Positions 44,158 to 56,995 of a stretch of DNA of 64,000 nucleotides are shown here, in pieces. This DNA is from Elysia chlorotica (Eukaryota; Mollusca; Gastropoda; Plakobranchidae), in contig RQTK01000288.1 of the NCBI GenBank assembly GCA_003991915.1, forward strand, positions 306,387 to 370,386, read 5' to 3'. Below the pieces are notes generated by a model that was given only the letters and a program-made list of their open reading frames with translations, was not told the DNA's origin and searched no databases. A program made the translations under genes and the position numbers. Within the stretch, counting starts at the first letter, position 1, and each line of letters begins with the position of its first letter.

Positions 44158-44430
44158 TGTTATTGAGTTCGTTTAACTTCCAACGTTACGACTATAAAGG
44201 CTACATTGTGTACGGGACCCAAGATTAACGTCTGGCATTTCTATGTGCTGTCACGCAAGACACAAGGCGGTGGTACTGGACTTTTGTATCAGCCGGTCAC
44301 ATTACACCGACACCAATTGAATCAGCTAGGGAAGAAATTGGACAAATACATTTTTTGACCGATTGATGGTTTTTAATCGCAGATCTCCCGATCCGTATAA
44401 CAACTCTCTACCACTTGAGCCAGCCCTCAC
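44158..44430 (-). mobile_element. SINE, reverse orientation
   Basis: The tail complement begins near ttgagttcgtttaacttcc. The body (ggtcacattacaccgacacc) and a decayed head follow to about 44430. Confidence 0.65.
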
Positions 44431-44559
44431 CCCCCACCCTTAAACAAGTAGAAGATATCATAAACTTGCAGTGTTTCTATAGAAATAAGTAACGCCTCAC
44501 GGCTAACTTTGTCTCTTGGCCTCTTCAAGCGGATAACACTAGTAAGGTCATTGTCGTGG

Positions 44560-44702
44560 GGGGCGCGGTGACTCTGGGCTAGATAGGAGTCATGGCATCC
44601 CCGCCCTGTCTCGTGTGTGGCAGCACATAGAATTGTCAGATGTCAGTCTTTGGACCTGTCCACAATATAGCCTATATAGTGCTGATGTTGGACGTTAACA
44701 CT
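44560..44702 (+). mobile_element. SINE fragment lacking most of the head
   Basis: Shared body and tail from gagtcatggcatccccgc to gctgatgttggacgttaac, next to the reverse copy at 44158. Confidence 0.65.
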
Positions 44703-44956
44703 TTCGGTATTCGGTCTGCTATTCTTGGAATTCTCCTTTCCTTTCGTGTGATTTAACGTAGGGATAAAAAAAAACATGCCAATCTCTCTGTTTAATCAAG
44801 CAAGCGGCTATCTACGTTTGAAACAAAATAATGGTGGTCTCGGCAGGAATAAAGGGTGGTGAGGCACTGAGTTAATAGTATGTGAATTGATAGTCTATAA
44901 GATTATCTTGTTTGGGCCTAGTTTGTTGTATGTGGTTGTCTCGTTATACTTAAGAA

Positions 44957-45213
44957 GGGGGGCGCGGTGGTCCAGGGGTAGAACATCGGCTTCCGACGCA
45001 AAAGGTCCCGAGTTCGAATCCTGGCTGTTGCGTTCCCTACTGGTTGGGGCGGTGTCAGTTTAATGTGACCGGTTGAGACAGGAGTCATGGTATCCCCGCC
45101 CTGTCTCGTGTGTTGCATCACATAAAATTGTCAGATGTCCGTCTTGGCCCGTCCACAATATAGCCTATATAGTGCTGCTGTTGGACGTTAAACCAACCCA
45201 ACCCAACTCAACC
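44957..45213 (+). mobile_element. tRNA-derived SINE, full copy
   Basis: The head has Pol III-like boxes (tggtccaggggtagaaca, gagttcgaatcct). The shared body follows (ggtgtcag..aatgtgaccgg, gagtcatggtatccccgc). The tail ends cctatatagtgctg, then ttggacgttaaaccaaccc. The same element occurs at 58641 and 63554. Confidence 0.85.
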
Positions 45214-45467
45214 TATCGACTTCGTTTTCGTTGGTGCTAATGGATATAATGCAATCAACAGTTCACACCTTTTGTACCTTCCGTCAATGTGACGTTAGAT
45301 CACGGAGATCAACTGACGTGACGTGAAGTACACGCGAGGTAAACATATCCAATGTTTCAACAGGTAAATTTAGCACACACAAACAAGCAACTTCAAGCTA
45401 CGCACCAGAGAAAAATTTATACAAAAGTTTATTGATTGAAAGCTCAAATCTCCGATGATGCCAGTCA

Positions 45468-45540
45468 GTTTCCGTAGTGTAGTGGTTATCACATCCGCCT
45501 AACACGCGGAAGGTCCTGGGTTCGAGCCCCAGCGGAAACA
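45468..45540 (+). tRNA. tRNA-Val (AAC), copy 1
   Basis: This 73-nt cloverleaf has acceptor GTTTCCG/CGGAAAC and anticodon stem TCCGC/GCGGA with loop CTAACAC. The T arm is CTGGG TTCGAGC CCCAG. An eight-T terminator follows. Confidence 0.93.
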
Positions 45541-46021
45541 TTTTTTTTATGATTTAAACATGATTTTGCTCGGTGTGGTACATGTACATTGTAGAGCTTG
45601 TCTTTGCTTGTCTTTCTAAGGCTTTTAACACTTTTTTTTTTCAAATACACCCAACAAACTCCTGGAAATACAGTATCCCTTTGTGTCAAAAACTGTCACG
45701 GTTTATTTCTTTTTTTTTTATTATTAACTTTAAGCATTGCTTTGAAAAGTTAGTGACTAAAAAGATTGAAAAAATCGGGCATAAGTTGCCTCTTTAAGCG
45801 CTAGTGCTTTCAATAATATCCATTGTATACACACACACACCTAGGCTACCTAGAGATTCCTTTACAGAGAAAGGAAACACCAGCCGAGATTCGAACACAT
45901 AACCTCCAGCTCATCAGTCATTAGCTCTAACAGACTAAGCAAAAGTCACCAAACTACGTATTAGAGAAAAGTTTAAACGAAAAAGATTGGTGGCTGCTCA
46001 AATTATCCACACCACAAGTCA

Positions 46022-46094
46022 GTTTCCGTAGTGTAGTGGTCATCACATCCGCCTAACACGCGGAAGGTCCTGGGTTCGAGCCCCAGCGGAAACA
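46022..46094 (+). tRNA. tRNA-Val (AAC), copy 2
   Basis: This differs from copy 1 only in the D loop (ggtcatcac). Its downstream spacer is interrupted by a retroelement-like insertion at about 46102-46512. Confidence 0.93.
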
Positions 46095-46101
46095 TTTCTT
46101 T

Positions 46102-46398
46102 TTAAATTCAAATTCAAATTCAAATTTATTCAGTCAATGTGTGTTACATCGAAAATATATAATATTGAATGTGACATCTTCAAAAGAAGTTACATAACAA
46201 TAATAGTGAGACACCACAATGAAAATTAATAGAATTATACACAGACTACGCTTTAAAACTAGTTACATTATCTTTATATCACCAGTGCTTTTAAGCTTAT
46301 ACAGCGTAAGAAAGAATGTTTATAAATGCTAACATATAAACGAACACTATTGTATAAATGTACATTGTGAAAATAGCATTAGTTATACAGCTTTTTAA

Positions 46399-46452
<54 letters not shown>

Positions 46453-46512
46453 GCCGCCCTGTCATTAATCTTATCAAAATTATTTTACCCGGTATCTTAA
46501 TTTCTATTGAGT
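46102..46512 (-). mobile_element. Retroelement 3'-end-like insertion in a tRNA spacer
   Basis: The shared spacer is interrupted only after tRNA-Val copy 2. On the minus strand the insert ends in AATAAA-like sequence and then short TTTGAA-type repeats, as in 5'-truncated LINEs. A (GTT)n microsatellite lies inside (46398-46451). No coding part is visible. Confidence 0.45.
46398..46451. repeat. (GTT)n array
   Basis: Pure GTT units inside the insertion between tRNA-Val copies 2 and 3. Confidence 0.95.
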
Positions 46513-46743
46513 TTAATGATTTAAACAAGATTTTGCTGGGTGTGGTTCATCTACATTGAAGAGCTTGTCTTTGCTTCTTTAAGACTTATAACACTTTTTT
46601 TTTTCAAATACACCCAACAAACCTTGGTTTTACAGTATTCTTTTTTGTATTAAACTGTGGCGATTCATTTGATTTTATAAACTTTAGGCATTGCTTTGAA
46701 AAGTTAGTCATTAAAAATGATGGAAACAATACGGCAAAAGTGA

Positions 46744-46816
46744 GTTTCCGTAGTGTAGTGGTCATCACATCCGCCTAACACGCGGAAGGTCCTGGGTTCG
46801 AGACCCAGCGGAAACA
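46744..46816 (+). tRNA. tRNA-Val (AAC), copy 3
   Basis: This has the same cloverleaf, with a T-loop change (TTCGAGA). Its downstream flank again matches the shared spacer (gatttaaacatgattttgct). Confidence 0.92.
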
Positions 46817-47263
46817 TTTTTTTTAATGATTTAAACATGATTTTGCTAGGTGTCGTACATGTACATTGTAGAGCTTGTCTTTGCTTGTAGATTCTATCTC
46901 TAAGGCTTTTAACATTTTTTTTCAAATGCACACATAAAACACTGGGAATCTCAGTATATTTTTGTGTCTTAGACTGTCACGGTTCATTTCATTGTAAAAA
47001 CTTAAAGGATTTGGAACAGTATTTTCTTTTTCGGTTTTTAAAGCTTGGTATAGTCTGCGGAGTTTTCCCACTGATAAAAATAACAAAGTGTAAAAATGTA
47101 CACACACAATAACTTAAAAGTTTAAAAATACATGTACATGTATAGTGCTGGTACACAAACTAAAAAAAAAAGCAAGAGAGCAGAAGTCACCCAACTGCGG
47201 ACGAGAGGTAAGTTTAAAGTACATATATTGGTGCACCGTGCAAATTGATCAAACAATAAGTCA

Positions 47264-47336
47264 GTTTCCGTAGTGTAGCGGTTATCACATCCGCCTAACA
47301 CGCGGAAGGTCCTGGGTTCGAGCCCCAGCGGAAACA
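47264..47336 (+). tRNA. tRNA-Val (AAC), copy 4
   Basis: This has the same cloverleaf with one D-arm change (gtagcggtt). It is the last member of the cluster. The 3' T run is present, but the downstream spacer has diverged from the other copies. Confidence 0.92.
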
Positions 47337-47924
47337 TTTTTTTCCATAACGTCGAGTACACGGGGGTGATTCCCCATTTATAAATAATACCATTAATATT
47401 ACTATAGATTTCGTTCGCCCATATCAAAATGATTCGCAGTCTATTTGTTATGACACAGACCCGGTGTTTTCTTTTCTAGTTTTCAAAGCCTGCGGTAGGT
47501 GCTGATGAATCTTTGTAAACAATTCCTGTTATATTTACACATGCATCTAGTTATGCGACAGTTACATTTCTTCATGTACCTTTTCCATATAATTATTAAA
47601 AACAATGCTTTTAGTTAGTTTCAAACTGATTTTAATTTATATTACGAATTTTGATTAGCCTACTTATTTCTTTTTCGAGTCGTAATAATTAAAAACAATG
47701 ATTATATATTGTTTGTTTTTTAGACCTTTTAGTCTACATGACAATTGACATAATTACATGTATACATCATGTGAATTTAAAGTTTTTCGGTAAATTCTAC
47801 CCATCCAAAGTTAATTTTATAAAAGTTAAAATGGCTTGATTTCAATAGATATTGAAATCTACAGTGAAAACTGAAATGAAGAAAATGGTCTAGTTCTTCC
47901 TTTTAAATGTAACTGAAATATTAT

Positions 47925-48170
47925 TCATGTAAATATCTTTAATGTTTTGCAAATGTCATTATCGAATTTGGACTTAAGTACACTGCAAAAATACATGGTG
48001 ATGTATCTGTTCCATATCGTTTCTCATTTAAAATAATTATGTTTCATATATACATGTAAACATCTTTAATGTTTTGCAAATCTCATCATCGAATTTGGAC
48101 TTGAGTACAAAAATAAGTGTATCTGTTCCATATCGTTTCTCATTAAAAATATGTTTCTCTACATATACAT
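47925..48170. repeat. Direct duplication of about 130 bp
   Basis: The segment with catctttaatgttttgcaaa and atctgttccatatcgtttct is present twice in AT-rich intergenic DNA. Confidence 0.75.
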
Positions 48171-50340
48171 GTAGTTCATTTTTAACTTCTAAATGAAGAA
48201 CAAACAAACGAAAAGATATAATGCACTGATTGAAATGACAAGATTTTAACATATCATTATAATTTATATCATATGCCTTTATTTTACAAAAACAAAATAA
48301 TGACCAACATCATATTTATAAGCTTTCATTGAAAAAAGTTCTATGTTACATTTTCAAATGCTGATAAATTATATCCTTTGTTTCATAAAAAATTCTAATA
48401 CATGTACTAGCAATAGCAAAACCCTAAGCAGTCCAAAAGAAAAAAAAAAGTAGAAAAAACTAACACTTGTTTTGGTACAAAGCTGGAGTGCCGTTCTCAT
48501 TGTTCATTAAAAAAGAAATGAGTTGAATACAATGTTTTTATCTAACGTCATAATGTGCATGAATAAAAACAAAAAGTACAATAACACATAACACACTTGT
48601 ACATGCTTCCCAGTCCCACACTGTGATACATGTACTACTCAGCAAAATAATCCATTTTATATGTTGAATCAAATCTAATGAAAGCTGTTTTTTTTTTATA
48701 CATGTACATTGTACAGTATTGTGGGAGGCACACTCATTTCATAACCTTAAGCAACATCAGAAATACATGTAATATTTATCACTTTCATATACACATGACC
48801 TTCCACAATTGTAAAAATTTAAAGAGATAATGCATAAAAAAAAAAAGGAACATTGTCATCTTAATTATCTGAAGGCTAAAAAACTAATTTCTTAGTATTG
48901 TCAAGAATGTAGTCCATGTAGATTGAAACATGTCCCCTGGACTGTTTAGAGAATGTTGTGTACAACACAGTATCAATGAGGTGTTACTGTAGTTTGAAAT
49001 AAATTATTTGCCCTACAGTGTACTCAAAAGACCAATGCATAGTCATAATTATGTATACATGGACTGAAAATGGTGATCTTCTCTTTTTAGGTTAGGATTT
49101 TCCAACTGTTATTGTTAAATGTTATAAGTAACAAACTACATGTAACTACAAAAAATGTTTATACATGTACTTGCTTTCCCAAATCTAGTGCTGATGAAAT
49201 GTAAAGTAATGCAATTTTCAAATTCCAAGTTCTCATTCATAAAACTAAAATACATTGTACTTTCAATTTTTCATTTAACTTAACTTCTCAAATTTGCATG
49301 AAATTGCCTTAAAATTTGAGTTGGGTATTTCTAAAACATACATTTTGGACACTCAAAAACAAATACTTATAAGAGAAATAAAAGGATAAAAAGAATAGTC
49401 TACCTAATACATGTGCACAATTGATGATTTTAATTCAGCCCCGCTCTAAATCATCATGGGAGAAAACTGAATCATTTTGCCTCCTTTGGGTGAAAACAAA
49501 CTTCAGTACATGTACAAAAATAATTGATCCAGTTATCTCCCATACATCAAGATGAGAGTACATGCAGCATTGCCCCAGAGAAATCTGGAGACCCTTGCTC
49601 AAGCCCTGCTCTGGCGGCTGCATTTCTCCCTATTGGTTGAGTCGGTGTCAGTACTATAAAATGAATGGCACAGCTCTGAGCATCCTTCTCTGGGATCCTG
49701 ACACAGTGTAAAACCTTTCTTAAGACTGAGGAGATATTAAAACTAGGAGAGTTTTCCTTCAACAATAAAAACTAATTGAGAAAAATAAATAATTATGAGC
49801 ACAACAAATGTAACACAACATAAATCCTTTCTAGGACCTCCTAAAAATTAAAACTGATCACAATGTTGCTTTTCTGGTAAAAACATTTAGATCATAATCA
49901 CTTTAACTTCCAATAATTGAATCCGTAAGCCTGGTCACTGGCATTCAACAACAAATTTTGTTCTGTTCATTAAGTCTTATCCCAATGCAGCACATTGAAA
50001 ACCTTATGGGAACAGCCTAAGAGTTTATTTTTAAAGGTCACTTTAAAGTTTAAAAAAAAGGAATGGGTGTCTCGGAAATAGACAGCATTGTTTATCTACC
50101 TTGTTTATCTCACACAGGGTTTATCTTCAGCAGATTCCACTGTTTATCATAAACATACACATGTATGTATCTATTTTTATCCAATAACAATCAAATCTCA
50201 GTTGTGTTCTATATTTTACAAAGAGTTGGAAATATTAAATTGATCAATAAAAATATACAGACATGTCCAATTCAACTGGGGTATAATAGTAAAGTACATG
50301 TATAAGAATGAGGAAAATTTACTACACTTGGGACTACCGT
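48170..50340. other. Intergenic, AT-rich
   Basis: It is marked by many copies of the palindrome-like acatgtaca/tacatgta and a second-family SINE (49590-49748). No gene was recognised. Confidence 0.55.
49590..49748 (+). mobile_element. SINE of a second tail family
   Basis: caagccctgctctggcggct is followed by a body with gttgagtcggtgtcagtact and a tail reading acctttcttaagactgagga. The middle resembles the first SINE family but the tail does not. Confidence 0.5.
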
Positions 50341-50349
50341 AATACTACA

Positions 50350-50355
50350 TTTATT
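50350..50355 (-). promoter_or_regulatory. ESF1: Candidate ESF1 polyadenylation signal
   Basis: This is an AATAAA on the minus strand 660 nt past the ESF1 stop. It is only a position-based suggestion; no transcript evidence is available. Confidence 0.25.
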
Positions 50356-51017
50356 AAGTTTTTAGTGAAGCTTTTTGAAGCATAGACTGGTGGAAATGCA
50401 CATGCGCATAATTCTTTATGAGCCAAAGACTGGTTAAAATTAAATCTCATTTTTTTGTCTTATCTGACACATAATGGTGAGATTAACTTTTTCTTCTCAA
50501 ATAAAGATTAAAAATCAGACTCACAAAGTCGTTACAAGAATTAGATCTATGACTAAAAAACAAAAGATTATTGATATGACACATAATGATGATGGTACCC
50601 AATAGTTTTATACATGTACCCTTACACATCAGATTGGAGCAAGTATTGTCACATTTCTAAACTACTGTATTTACTCTAAAATTATCTTTTTTTTGAAATA
50701 TGTCGTACATATTTCAGAACCACAGAGATATCAGATTTAAATTCAATAGTGACAGTGTAATGAATATATAGATTAATTTTAAAAACTGTTTATGAGCACA
50801 ACACAGGAAATGTTCATAAAATTAAACAGAATGTAACATTTATATGCCATAATTATAATGAATTTCTTTAAATATTTACAAACAGATGTTATTTAAAACA
50901 ATGCAACAGCAATTTTGCAAAATATTCAGTGAACTTAGGTCCTTAAATCTGGTCTCTAAACTCCATTCCACAAACATAAAATTAACCTAGGACTACCAAA
51001 CAATAAGCTGTGTATGA

Positions 51018-54000
51018 TCACTTCTTCATTTTCCGCTTTAAGCTTTCTAACAATGACTGAGACTTTGATTTCGAGTTGGACATCTGCTCACTCTCACTAG
51101 ATAGTAGACCGTCCCTTTCAGGTGCCGAGCCCTCGTGTATTCCTTTCTTGTCCTTTTTGCCCTTTCTCTTAATCTGCTCGTCGACCAGCTTGATCATGTT
51201 CTTCGTCTTCTTGAACTGCGGGGCTGTTGGGTCGATGTGGAAATGATGGGAGGAATACAGCGCCGAGAAACGAGGGTCCTCCATGTCAAGCACAAAGTCC
51301 TCCCTGTCCTCCTCTGTCTTCTTCAACTTGGCCAGCTTGTTTTTCTTCTTCTTCTTCTTGGTGTCGGAGTCTTTCACTAGTTCAAGCTTGCCAGGCTTTT
51401 TCTGCTGCACGGTATCATTGTCCATGAGCATCAACTCTAGCTCCGCTCTTGCTTTTTCATCTGTGTCAGAGATATCCTCGTCCGCCACTTTGGCTTGACC
51501 TTTCTTCTTCTTCTTTGTCTTTGCTGACTTTGACTGTGTGTCTGATCGTAGTACTTTGTCATCCCCATCAAACATTTCTCTCATGTCCTCCATGTCAAAC
51601 CCTGCAGGCAACTCATCATCACTAAAAGCTTTGTCGTCTTCTTCATCTTCACCATTCTCTTCTTTCCTCTTTTTCATTTTCTCATCCTTCTTCTTTTTCT
51701 TCTTTTCTTTTTTCTTCTCTAAGTAGCCACCAATGATGACATTTTCGCCTCTCTTTTTCTCTTGTTTCTTCATTTTTTTCTCTGCAGCTGACTTAAGACC
51801 AGGCTGCCATGCCATTTCTTTGTCCAGTTCTCCTTCTTCCTTCTTTTCCTCTTCCTCGTCTTCTGCAACCTTCTCCATCAAGACCTGCCTGTACAGCCGG
51901 ATTTTTTCCTCCTCTGTTATCGTTCTTTCATCCTCATCCTCTGAACCGTCCTTGGCCAGTAAGTTCTTCAGCCACTGCGGTCTTTCGTCGTCCTCCACCT
52001 CCGAGTCACTCTCGGGCGGCGCTATGATGTCTGCGTACTTGTTCTCCTCCACGATGCTCTGAAGCTCCTTCTGCTGCAGCGCACTCATCCTGCGGCTCAG
52101 CCGATCAAACTCCGTCTCGTCCCAGGTGACCTCCACCTTTGCTTGCGAGAGCGCCGAGGAATTGAACTGGCTGGGCTCGTAGTCTGCCACACCTTGCTGG
52201 TCTGTAAAGCTCTCTTTAGGTGGATCGTCAAAGATCATGTCGTCAGGGATGAAACGGAGATCAAGCCTCACAGAGCTGAGCTGGTACTCTCTACCGTCGC
52301 ATTCGGCATAGATGTTATCAGCCGTACGCACAGAGTCACACTCGACAACTGCGTAATAGTAGCGCAGGCGATTCAGCTGGTACTCTCTCAGTTTCTCAGT
52401 CTGTGCGTTTTCTTTATGCTTCTCCAGCCTCTTGGCCTTCTGCTGATCTCCCCCTGCGTTTTTCTGCTTCTTACCTTTTCTATCATCTTGTGTGTTATCT
52501 CCTACGTCCCCATTGTGCTGTTTCCTCATTTCTTTGGGTCCCAGCAGTGCCTCCTCTGCCATTCTTTCTTTTCCAAACTCAGAGGGATAGATTGAGACAC
52601 TTTTGACAGCCCCACCATCTGGGACAAACGATTTGAACAGTACAAAAAGGTCCTGAGCTTTAACAAAGTCCCAATCCATGTTACACACAGCCAGACGCTT
52701 TGTTGAGTCAGTCACTCCTGGTGCTTCTGTGTGAAGCTCATTCCATTTGTGGTCAACTTCAGTCTCTTCTAACTCGTGGTCTTGAGTATATTCTGCTATA
52801 TCAGAATCAACTTCTTCCATTTCCTCATAGTCATCAGAACCATCTTCGTCGTCAGAGCTGGGGACATCCTTGTGCCCTCCTTTCTTAACAAGAGAGTCAT
52901 TCGAATTATCTTGTTCATCTTCATCACTAGAAGCGCCAGAAATTTCATCTTTGTCTGTAAATGGAAAATGACAATATAATTTTTAATTAAATAAAAGACA
53001 GCAGATATGAAATAGTAATTTTTTGCAAAATATTTCCTGGTTGAGAAATGATAATTGATATTAACTGGATATGTGTTTTTACTGAACTTTTCCCCTTGTA
53101 ACAGTGTAGTATATATGGAATTGAGCAGTTAGGATTATATTTTGTTTAATTGTATAGAAAAGATAACAGTTTTAAGAATAATGAACATTTGTAAATTTAT
53201 AGAAAATTAACATTATTAAATTTAAAATGATGATTTGTAAAATGCCCCTGTTACATGTACGGAACTGGATAAAATATTTCACAAACTATGAAATGTCTTT
53301 GATTATAAATGCCATTCATTAAACAGCGATGTCAATTGCATCATTATTTTTGTAACTGAAATTGTGCTCACACCAGTTTATATCACACTACAATTTCCCC
53401 TTGACACATTTTCCTGAACTCAACCATGCCAATTTTTCTTTAACTGAAAATCTGGAAATTTACAGAAAATAGGCACCACTGAATTAATTCATGCAATGCA
53501 CACATACCATCATGTACATAAATTCTACATATGTGTTAGGGATATCAAGTTCGATTTTGGTTAACACTCTACTTTTCTTAGAAATTAGAGAGCATTTAAA
53601 ATTATGTAACCAACAAAGTCCATACAGGAATACAATAAATTATTTCAGACCATGTGACATTTCATACTGTAACAAAGTTCTATTTGTGTTTGGTTGTGTA
53701 CTGTTAGGTTTAAAATCTCCAAATTCTCCATCGTACTGCATTATCATTGTTTTCTGCACCTTAAGTTGTAAGCTAGACAAAACACTTTAACAAACAAAAA
53801 AAAATCAATAATCGCTCAGATTTCACATTTACTCATGCAAGCCAGGAATGGGATTTATAATCTGCTCATTTAAAACTTTTATATTTTGTGGGTCTAGAGG
53901 TAATTTATTGTCACTTCTCTCTTAAACTAGTTGCAGTATATTTTATAGACAATCCATTACATCTTTCTCAACCTGCAATATGTCCTAAATTTATATTTAC

Positions 54001-54812
54001 AAGTTAAAAAGACTTTGGCATTAACTATGTGTTATATGCTTCTGTTCTCAATTTAGAACCTAAAATGACATTTTGTCCCAGTCCCATCTCCTACAACAGA
54101 AGCCTTGAATTAAGGAGAATGTTATGGCAGAGCTTGACCTTTGCTTTAAATTCAATTTTGACTTTAAAGATTAATGATGTTCAGATCAAAACTATCTACA
54201 GTAACAACGCAACTCTGGTATGAGATGGTGCCCAGGAAAAAATCATGCGGAAGGCTATAGCAGAAGAGACCGTTGCCATTAGGATATTGAAAAGAGCAGG
54301 GGCGTATTTCTATTTTACATTTAATTGTTATAGGTTTTATGTTGAAAACGGCATTTTCTGACCGCCTTTTTACCATTATCTTTATCACTTGACATGTCCG
54401 TAGCAATCAATCTTCTTTTCTTGTTATTCAGTGAAGATTTCTCCTTATCTTTTTGCAGTTTTCTTTTACTTGATTTTGTAGGTTGCATCTTTGTGGCTTT
54501 TTTATTTTTCTTGTCATCTGTGACTCCTGAGGCAGAGGACAACTCTACATCTAGATCTCGATCATCAGCATCATCTGACTCGGAATCAGAAAGATCATAA
54601 AACCTTTCCATAACATGTTTTTGCTTCTTTGATCCACTTAACGTAGGACGACCACGTTTATCAATATTTGTCTTGTGAGTAAAATTCTTGTCAGTGAATA
54701 ATGACTGAAAGCGGCTATCGATTTTAACCTTCTTTTTGGATTTAGGCATGGGTCTAAATCTAGGATCTGATGAGATGTGCGAAAACCGAGTGTCATTTTG
54801 TATTGACTCCAT
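51018..54812 (-). CDS. ESF1: ESF1 nucleolar pre-rRNA processing protein, two exons
   Basis: The ESF1 family acts in the nucleolus in early pre-rRNA cleavages leading to 18S rRNA. Exon 1 is 54812-54374 (439 nt, phase 1) and exon 2 is 52954-51018, giving 791 aa against about 850 in vertebrates. The N-terminus has the family pattern (DPRF..MP, KVKID.RF, NIDKRGRP, RFYDLSDS). The core has RRLAVCNMDWD-like TKRLAVCNMDWD, YPSEFGKERM, YYYAVVECDS and LRFIPDD. VEVTWDETE follows, then Lys/Glu-rich low-complexity segments, and near the C-terminus a NUC153-type stretch (DPRFSALYSSHHFHIDP). The tail is basic (SLKRKMKK), as expected for a nucleolar protein. The single intron is about 1.4 kb. The start is the first ATG with good family agreement. 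Confidence 0.95.
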
Positions 54813-55480
54813 TGTAATATTTTATCTAAAGAGACGGCTCTTTCTGGATATTAATCAGGTAGATTCACGATATATTTAGATCCTCCACAATAGCGTGTGT
54901 TGCTCGTTATTTTTGTTGTCTTTTCAAAAAAAATTCACCAATGCATAGATCTATATTCTAGATCTAGATCTACATGCGTGTGTGCTGTACGTTCGGTGTG
55001 TTGTTTACAAACGAAAGTACGAAACGGAAAGTAACTGAAACTAGTGGAAAATAATCTTCAGTGTAAAAGATCTTCCAAATAATCATAGTACACATGCGCA
55101 AATTAGTCACTTGTTTGAGACTTCCTCTTACAGGTCTGCACTCTCTGTCGTCTATTTCGTCTCTTGTTTCAGTCTTCATAACTACTGAAATCAGATAGCC
55201 TACTGCGAGTGTGACGGTGACCCTAACTGAACTACCTAAACTGATTCGATAATACTCATCATAGGGTTTTCAAACTCTATGAGATATTTTGGGAACGTCC
55301 TCTTTTTTTTTTCATCCAACTCTATCCAGCGCTAGGAAGAATAATACTGGATCCACCCACTCGGTAAGTATTGTGGAATCTAGATCGTGGAATCCGATTC
55401 TTGATTCTAGATTCTAGATCTAGATCTAGATCTGGATCTATTCTATCTAGATCTATATCATATTTTTTCCAAATAAAATT
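54813..55480. promoter_or_regulatory. ESF1: Presumed ESF1 promoter region
   Basis: This is the sequence directly upstream of the ESF1 start. It contains clusters of agatctagatctagatct (54950-54972 and 55405-55455). No TATA box is clear. Confidence 0.3.
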
Positions 55481-56948
55481 TTTATGCTGGATGGTGAGTC
55501 TATAATGTTCACACTAAGATGACGATATCTGTAACAATATAAACGAGACAGTAAAAACACATCTCTAGAGCGCATACATGTAGAGTTGAGAGACCCACTT
55601 GTCCAACAGTCCAACTTTAGAAGCGAACGTCTTTCCTAGTTAAGGAGACTTTAAATTACAAATTTATATTGTTTCAAAAGTTATGAGTTTTGGTAAAACC
55701 CTAAGAGTTACAATTTGCAATTTCAAGAGCATTGATGGCAAAATATTGTGACTCCATTTAAAGTTAATGTCTGGACAGTATCTGCATCATCTAGCAAAAA
55801 ATTAATCCTATTTAGTCACAATTAGTGCATACATTTAAGTCATTAATTTCACTTATGATCAGGAGATATTAAATTTCAACTTCATTATATTGATTAAAAA
55901 AACAACAGCAAAAGCTTTCAAATGAGTGGGTCAGTAAAGTGTACCAATGTTCAAAAAGGCTCTATCCAAGTCCACAATACCAGTGAGTGATGCCAATTTT
56001 CAATTTTAAAAAAGCTGGCAGTCCAATGATTCTATATTGAAATTTGTTACTTGTCCCTGATTTTTCTTTAGACATATAGATCATTGCTCCCTTCGATGGC
56101 CTGCCCAATGAATTTTATTTGAAAAACCCTTTAAATGTAGATTTTTACAGAAATAAATATGTCCAGCAAAATTTGGACAAATACATTTCTTAGAACGCAG
56201 TATTGGAGTTGTCGTGACCAATTGTAGAGGAATTCACATCAAAAGCTCTTGGATTTTATAAGAAAACGCTTTTATTGTGTGTGTAAATGGGCAGAATCTA
56301 TGTATCGCTATTGTAAGTCTTTTCTTGTCTCACAATTCCCCTTTAATTATAAATATTTCTTCACCCTTCTGAACTTTCTCTCTCTCTCTCTCTCTCTAGA
56401 TATCTTGTATAATTTTATATATATCTACCAAGCACTAATAATTGATGATTTTTGTTTGTTTTTGCATCCGTTAAATGTGGCATTTTTTTAAGCTTTAAAA
56501 TGCTGAAGGGGGTTGAATATGTGAACACTTCTGGTATTTCCTGTATAAGGTGTGAGAAGATCAAATATGATTTAGTGAGGTTTATGGCTATTTGGTGAAT
56601 ATGTGCTGTGTTGTTGTCAAAACAAACATATTTATGGCCCTCTCTTTCCAATACTCACACATTGACATACAGAGTTTAGCTTTGAAGATTCTCTAAGAAA
56701 GTAGCTTATTAGAATTCTTTACGAGCCCCTTAAAGAATGATTGCTGACCATCGGCGTTGTATGTGGTCTTCAATTCGATTCCTCGTTAAACAAAAATAAT
56801 AGTCTTTTCATTGAGTTTAAATTGCATTGGAGTGCTAGTTAAAATTCCCTGTTTTGTGCAATGCAAAGAAGAGACTCAAAGAAGCGAAGAGAGAAAGAAA
56901 AACCAACAATCTTATAATGTTCGTGATAGTCTTTGAAAAAAAAATTAG

Positions 56949-56995
<47 letters not shown>

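Larger units (their letters stand above)
45541..47263 (+). repeat. Duplicated spacers between tRNA-Val genes
   Basis: Downstream of copies 1, 2 and 3 the same spacer recurs, with a T run, gatttaaacatgattttgct, gtacatgtacattgtagagc, and a T-rich stretch before caaatacaccc. This shows that the tRNA genes multiplied by local tandem duplication of about 0.5-0.7 kb units rather than by retroposition. Confidence 0.7.

Noticed and set aside
44918..45121. Minus-strand frame with RIRTRDLLRRKPMFYPWTTAPP-like text, also at 58608 and 63410
   Set aside because: This is the reverse translation of the SINE head and body, not a protein.
45880..45950. tRNA-like sequence on the minus strand (tgtgttcgaatctc)
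   Set aside because: The cloverleaf does not close properly; probably a decayed SINE head.
46398..46451. Regular repeats considered as a CRISPR-like array
   Set aside because: It is a pure (GTT)n microsatellite without spacers, in a eukaryotic genome.
46704..47427. Minus-strand open frames with GLEPRTFRVLGGC..YTTET
   Set aside because: They are antisense translations of the tRNA-Val genes, a well-known annotation artefact.
51135..52595. Plus-strand frames of 60-150 codons opposite ESF1
   Set aside because: They are shadows of the ESF1 coding strand created by its Lys/Glu-rich codons.
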